Assembly (NCBI GenBank): GCA_000434215.1
Contig: HF999653.1
Coordinates: 1-8,154, forward strand
DNA: 8,154 nucleotides
Source: Bacteroides sp. CAG:144
GTDB lineage: Bacteria > Bacteroidota > Bacteroidia > Bacteroidales > UBA11471
Direction of reading: 5' to 3'
Made by a program: the position numbers and the translations under genes. Positions 6,721 to 8,154 of this stretch are shown in pieces. The notes under the pieces were generated by a model. It was not told the origin of the DNA and did not search any database. It saw nothing but the letters and a program-made list of their open reading frames with translations. Numbering within the stretch: position 1 is the stretch's first letter; each line of letters starts with the position of its first letter.

Positions 6721-7647
6721 TTAGAATGTCAACAAATAAGTTTCGTACACGATACCTCGACCGCCGAATCCCTCCTTTTGAGCAATAAGCCCTTCATTCA
6801 GATAATAGCCGTCGTCTCCGTTAGAGGTTCCGAAATCGAAATACCTACGCCGGGCATAATGCTCTTGCAAAAGATAGGAAAAAAGAAGATCGAGTACGGC
6901 ACACTCCTTACCACGAAGAGAAGCCGATATGTATTGTACTCTTACGCAATCTCCGCATTCATAAATCACCGTGCCACCCTCGATACGCCCCTCGACAACA
7001 GCTGTGAAAAGCCGTATATTCTCAGGAAACAAAGTCCGCAGACGTGTTATCTCTTCGAGGCTATGCACGGGTTCTGCCCCGAAACGCCGATGCAAATTAT
7101 CTTTCAGGATTTGCCAAAAATCGCTCCATGCCTCACTCTCTCCGACCGAAACGCCGGCTGCCTGCGCCTTGCGCACACCGCGACGTCGCAATTCGCTAAG
7201 ATGTAGCGGTGATGACAAATCGACGACAGAAGCAATATTGCACGCCGTCAAAACCGCCTTTCTCCGAAACAAAGCATAACGGTCTTCTTCCGACGGATAA
7301 CGGTGCAAATGATGCGGCACACACTTGTACAACAAGCGTGTTATCCCATCGCGTGGCAATTCCTCTGCCATCAAGTCGAACAAGGCAAGAACCCGCTCGG
7401 CGGTTGCCGACGGAGAAAGGATCAAGCCTCCGTATGTAAGTCCCGCATGGGAACAAAGCATGTCGCCCTGCCGATGAGCGGGCAACAAGGCAATCACTTT
7501 CCCTTTCAGAAAAAAGAGATATGAACAATCGGGAAACCTGTCGGCATGATATTCGAGATAATCGCGCCGGAAAAGAAACGTCCCGTTACGAGAGGCTTCC
7601 ACCGCTGCGTCCCACTCGGCTTTTAACGCCGGAGTGTAACGAGTCAT
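6721..7647 (-). CDS. FemAB/GNAT-like acyltransferase (Acetyltransf_6 type)
   Basis: This 308-residue protein resembles the Bacteroidota GNAT proteins with a FemAB-like double-GNAT layout. The N-terminal half has NGTFLFRRDYLEYHADRF (21-38), VIALLPA (51-57) and HAGLTYGGL (67-75). The C-terminal GNAT half has LRRRGVRKAQAAGV (153-166), a RFGAEPVHSLEEI block (188-200), ECGDCVRVQYISAS (230-243) and a conserved end with YFDFGTSNGDDGYYLNEGL (269-287). FDFGTSN is a landmark of this family. I chose the ATG at 7647; the longer frame would need a GTG at 7674 and would overlap the upstream gene by 16 bp. The chosen start sits 11 bases after the upstream stop and shares its leader with the flippase gene. 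Such enzymes transfer acyl or aminoacyl groups; modification of an amino-sugar precursor of the exported glycan is plausible from its place before wzx, as in the enterobacterial wecD-wzxE neighbourhood, but this is inference. Confidence 0.84.
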   Translation of the reverse strand: MTRYTPALKAEWDAAVEASRNGTFLFRRDYLEYHADRFPDCSYLFFLKGKVIALLPAHRQGDMLCSHAGLTYGGLILSPSATAERVLALFDLMAEELPRDGITRLLYKCVPHHLHRYPSEEDRYALFRRKAVLTACNIASVVDLSSPLHLSELRRRGVRKAQAAGVSVGESEAWSDFWQILKDNLHRRFGAEPVHSLEEITRLRTLFPENIRLFTAVVEGRIEGGTVIYECGDCVRVQYISASLRGKECAVLDLLFSYLLQEHYARRRYFDFGTSNGDDGYYLNEGLIAQKEGFGGRGIVYETYLLTF

Positions 7648-7648
7648 C

Positions 7649-7656
7649 GTTATCTG
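7649..7656 (-). promoter_or_regulatory. Translation-start leader of the acyltransferase gene (CAGATAAC)
   Basis: CAGATAAC stands one base before the ATG at 7647 and three bases past the stop codon of the EnvC-like gene. The identical sequence and spacing occur at the next gene of the operon (6713-6720). This decides for the ATG at 7647 over the upstream GTG at 7674. Confidence 0.4.
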
Positions 7657-7658
7657 GT

Positions 7659-8154
7659 TTATTTTTTCAGCCACAATTCCGGGTCTAATTTAGTTGTCTC
7701 TTTCCGTATCTGGAAATGCAGTACCGTGCGATTGTCCTCCTCGGGATCGGAATAAATGACACCGAGTTCCTGACCGGTTTTCACTTTATCGCCGGTTTTC
7801 ACATATATCGTACTCAAATTGGAATAAATCGTCAAATAGTTGCCATGCCGTACGATGACGGAGGTATTATAGCCGGGCATGACAAAAATACTCGTAACAA
7901 CTCCGTCGAACACCGATCGAGCCCTTGTACCGGGTTGCGTTTGCAAATCGATACCCTGATTGTTGATTTTCACGTATTTCAAATCGGGGTGCTGTTGCGT
8001 ACCGAAATGAGCGATGATGCGGTAACGCCCCGAAAGGGGAGTCGGCAATTTTCCTCGGTTTTGCGCAAAATTGCGAGACAACTGTTCCTCGTCTTTCGAC
8101 ATCAAATATCCCGACGGAGCAGTCGATTTTTGCGTCGCATTTTTCTTCTTCGCG
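7659..8154 (-). CDS. EnvC-like murein hydrolase activator, C-terminal LytM domain (5' end outside window)
   Basis: The reading frame stays open to the right edge, so only the last 164 residues are present; an internal ATG at 8102 is not the start. The visible N-terminal part is a Lys/Ala/Ser-rich linker (about 1-20), as follows the coiled coil in EnvC. The rest is a LytM/M23 fold: LPTPLSGRYRIIAHFG (36-51), NNQGIDLQTQPG (64-75), VIVRHGNYLTIYSNLSTIYV (99-118), GDKVKTGQELG (121-131) and TVLHFQIRKE (143-152), ending PELWLKK. Against active M23 peptidases the zinc and catalytic histidines are largely replaced: HxGxD is NQGID (Asn65, Asp69), the His of YxHLS is Asn112, and HxH is V-L-H (Val144, His146). 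The domain should therefore not cut peptidoglycan but activate periplasmic amidases during septum splitting, as EnvC does. It leads the operon with the acyltransferase and flippase; its promoter lies outside the window. Confidence 0.9.
   Translation of the reverse strand, partial: AKKKNATQKSTAPSGYLMSKDEEQLSRNFAQNRGKLPTPLSGRYRIIAHFGTQQHPDLKYVKINNQGIDLQTQPGTRARSVFDGVVTSIFVMPGYNTSVIVRHGNYLTIYSNLSTIYVKTGDKVKTGQELGVIYSDPEEDNRTVLHFQIRKETTKLDPELWLKK

Noticed and set aside
6331..7206. A 291-codon plus-strand open frame opposite the flippase and acyltransferase genes
   Set aside because: It lies wholly antisense to two genes with clear family motifs, spans their junction, and its translation is rich in Ser, Arg, His and Gln with no recognisable domain. 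It is a shadow frame.
7648..7674. A longer start (GTG at 7674) for the acyltransferase
   Set aside because: It would overlap the upstream gene by 16 bp and precede the conserved family start, while the ATG at 7647 has clean spacing and a leader shared with the next gene.

Overview
The window looks like chromosomal DNA from a gut-type member of the Bacteroidales (Bacteroidota). I infer this from the promoter-like TAnnTTTG boxes upstream of three genes, the absence of clear Shine-Dalgarno sequences, and protein families that read like Bacteroides, Barnesiella or Coprobacter proteins. I cannot fix the genus. The theme is cell-envelope glycan assembly. There are seven protein genes, one cut by the right edge. 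I see no RNA gene, insertion sequence, CRISPR array or prophage.

Layout from left to right. (1) A minus-strand gene (25-864) encodes a secreted, probably beta-barrel, outer-membrane protein. It has its own promoter, and an inverted repeat overlaps that promoter. (2) Two minus-strand GT-A fold family 2 glycosyltransferases follow (1053-2081 and 2233-3186). A 151-bp gap with a weak hairpin and a candidate promoter separates them. (3) A divergent intergenic region (3187-3322) contains a perfect palindrome that gives a TATATTTG box on each strand. (4) A plus-strand pair with a 4-base ATGA overlap encodes an unusual family-2-like glycosyltransferase (3323-4135) and a GT-B fold glycosyltransferase (4132-5232). 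(5) Only 27 bp further on, a minus-strand operon converges on that pair. In its transcription order it encodes an EnvC-like degenerate LytM protein (7659 to the right edge), a FemAB/GNAT-like acyltransferase (6721-7647) and a Wzx-type lipid-linked oligosaccharide flippase (5260-6711).

How the genes may work together (inference): the four glycosyltransferases would add sugars one by one to an undecaprenyl-linked precursor on the cytoplasmic face. The FemAB/GNAT-like enzyme could acylate a precursor, and the flippase would turn the finished unit to the periplasm. I see no polymerase (Wzy), initiating phosphosugar transferase, nucleotide-sugar synthesis gene or capsule-type regulator. The window is therefore either the edge of a larger polysaccharide locus or a short-glycan locus, such as one for protein O-glycans or LPS oligosaccharide. 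The EnvC-like gene is probably a core cell-division gene that happens to lead the flippase operon.

I found no convincing evidence of a wholly new system. The most interesting items are the mirrored promoter palindrome, the inverted repeat at the porin-like gene promoter, an identical 8-base leader before two successive start codons, and the noncanonical glycosyltransferase.
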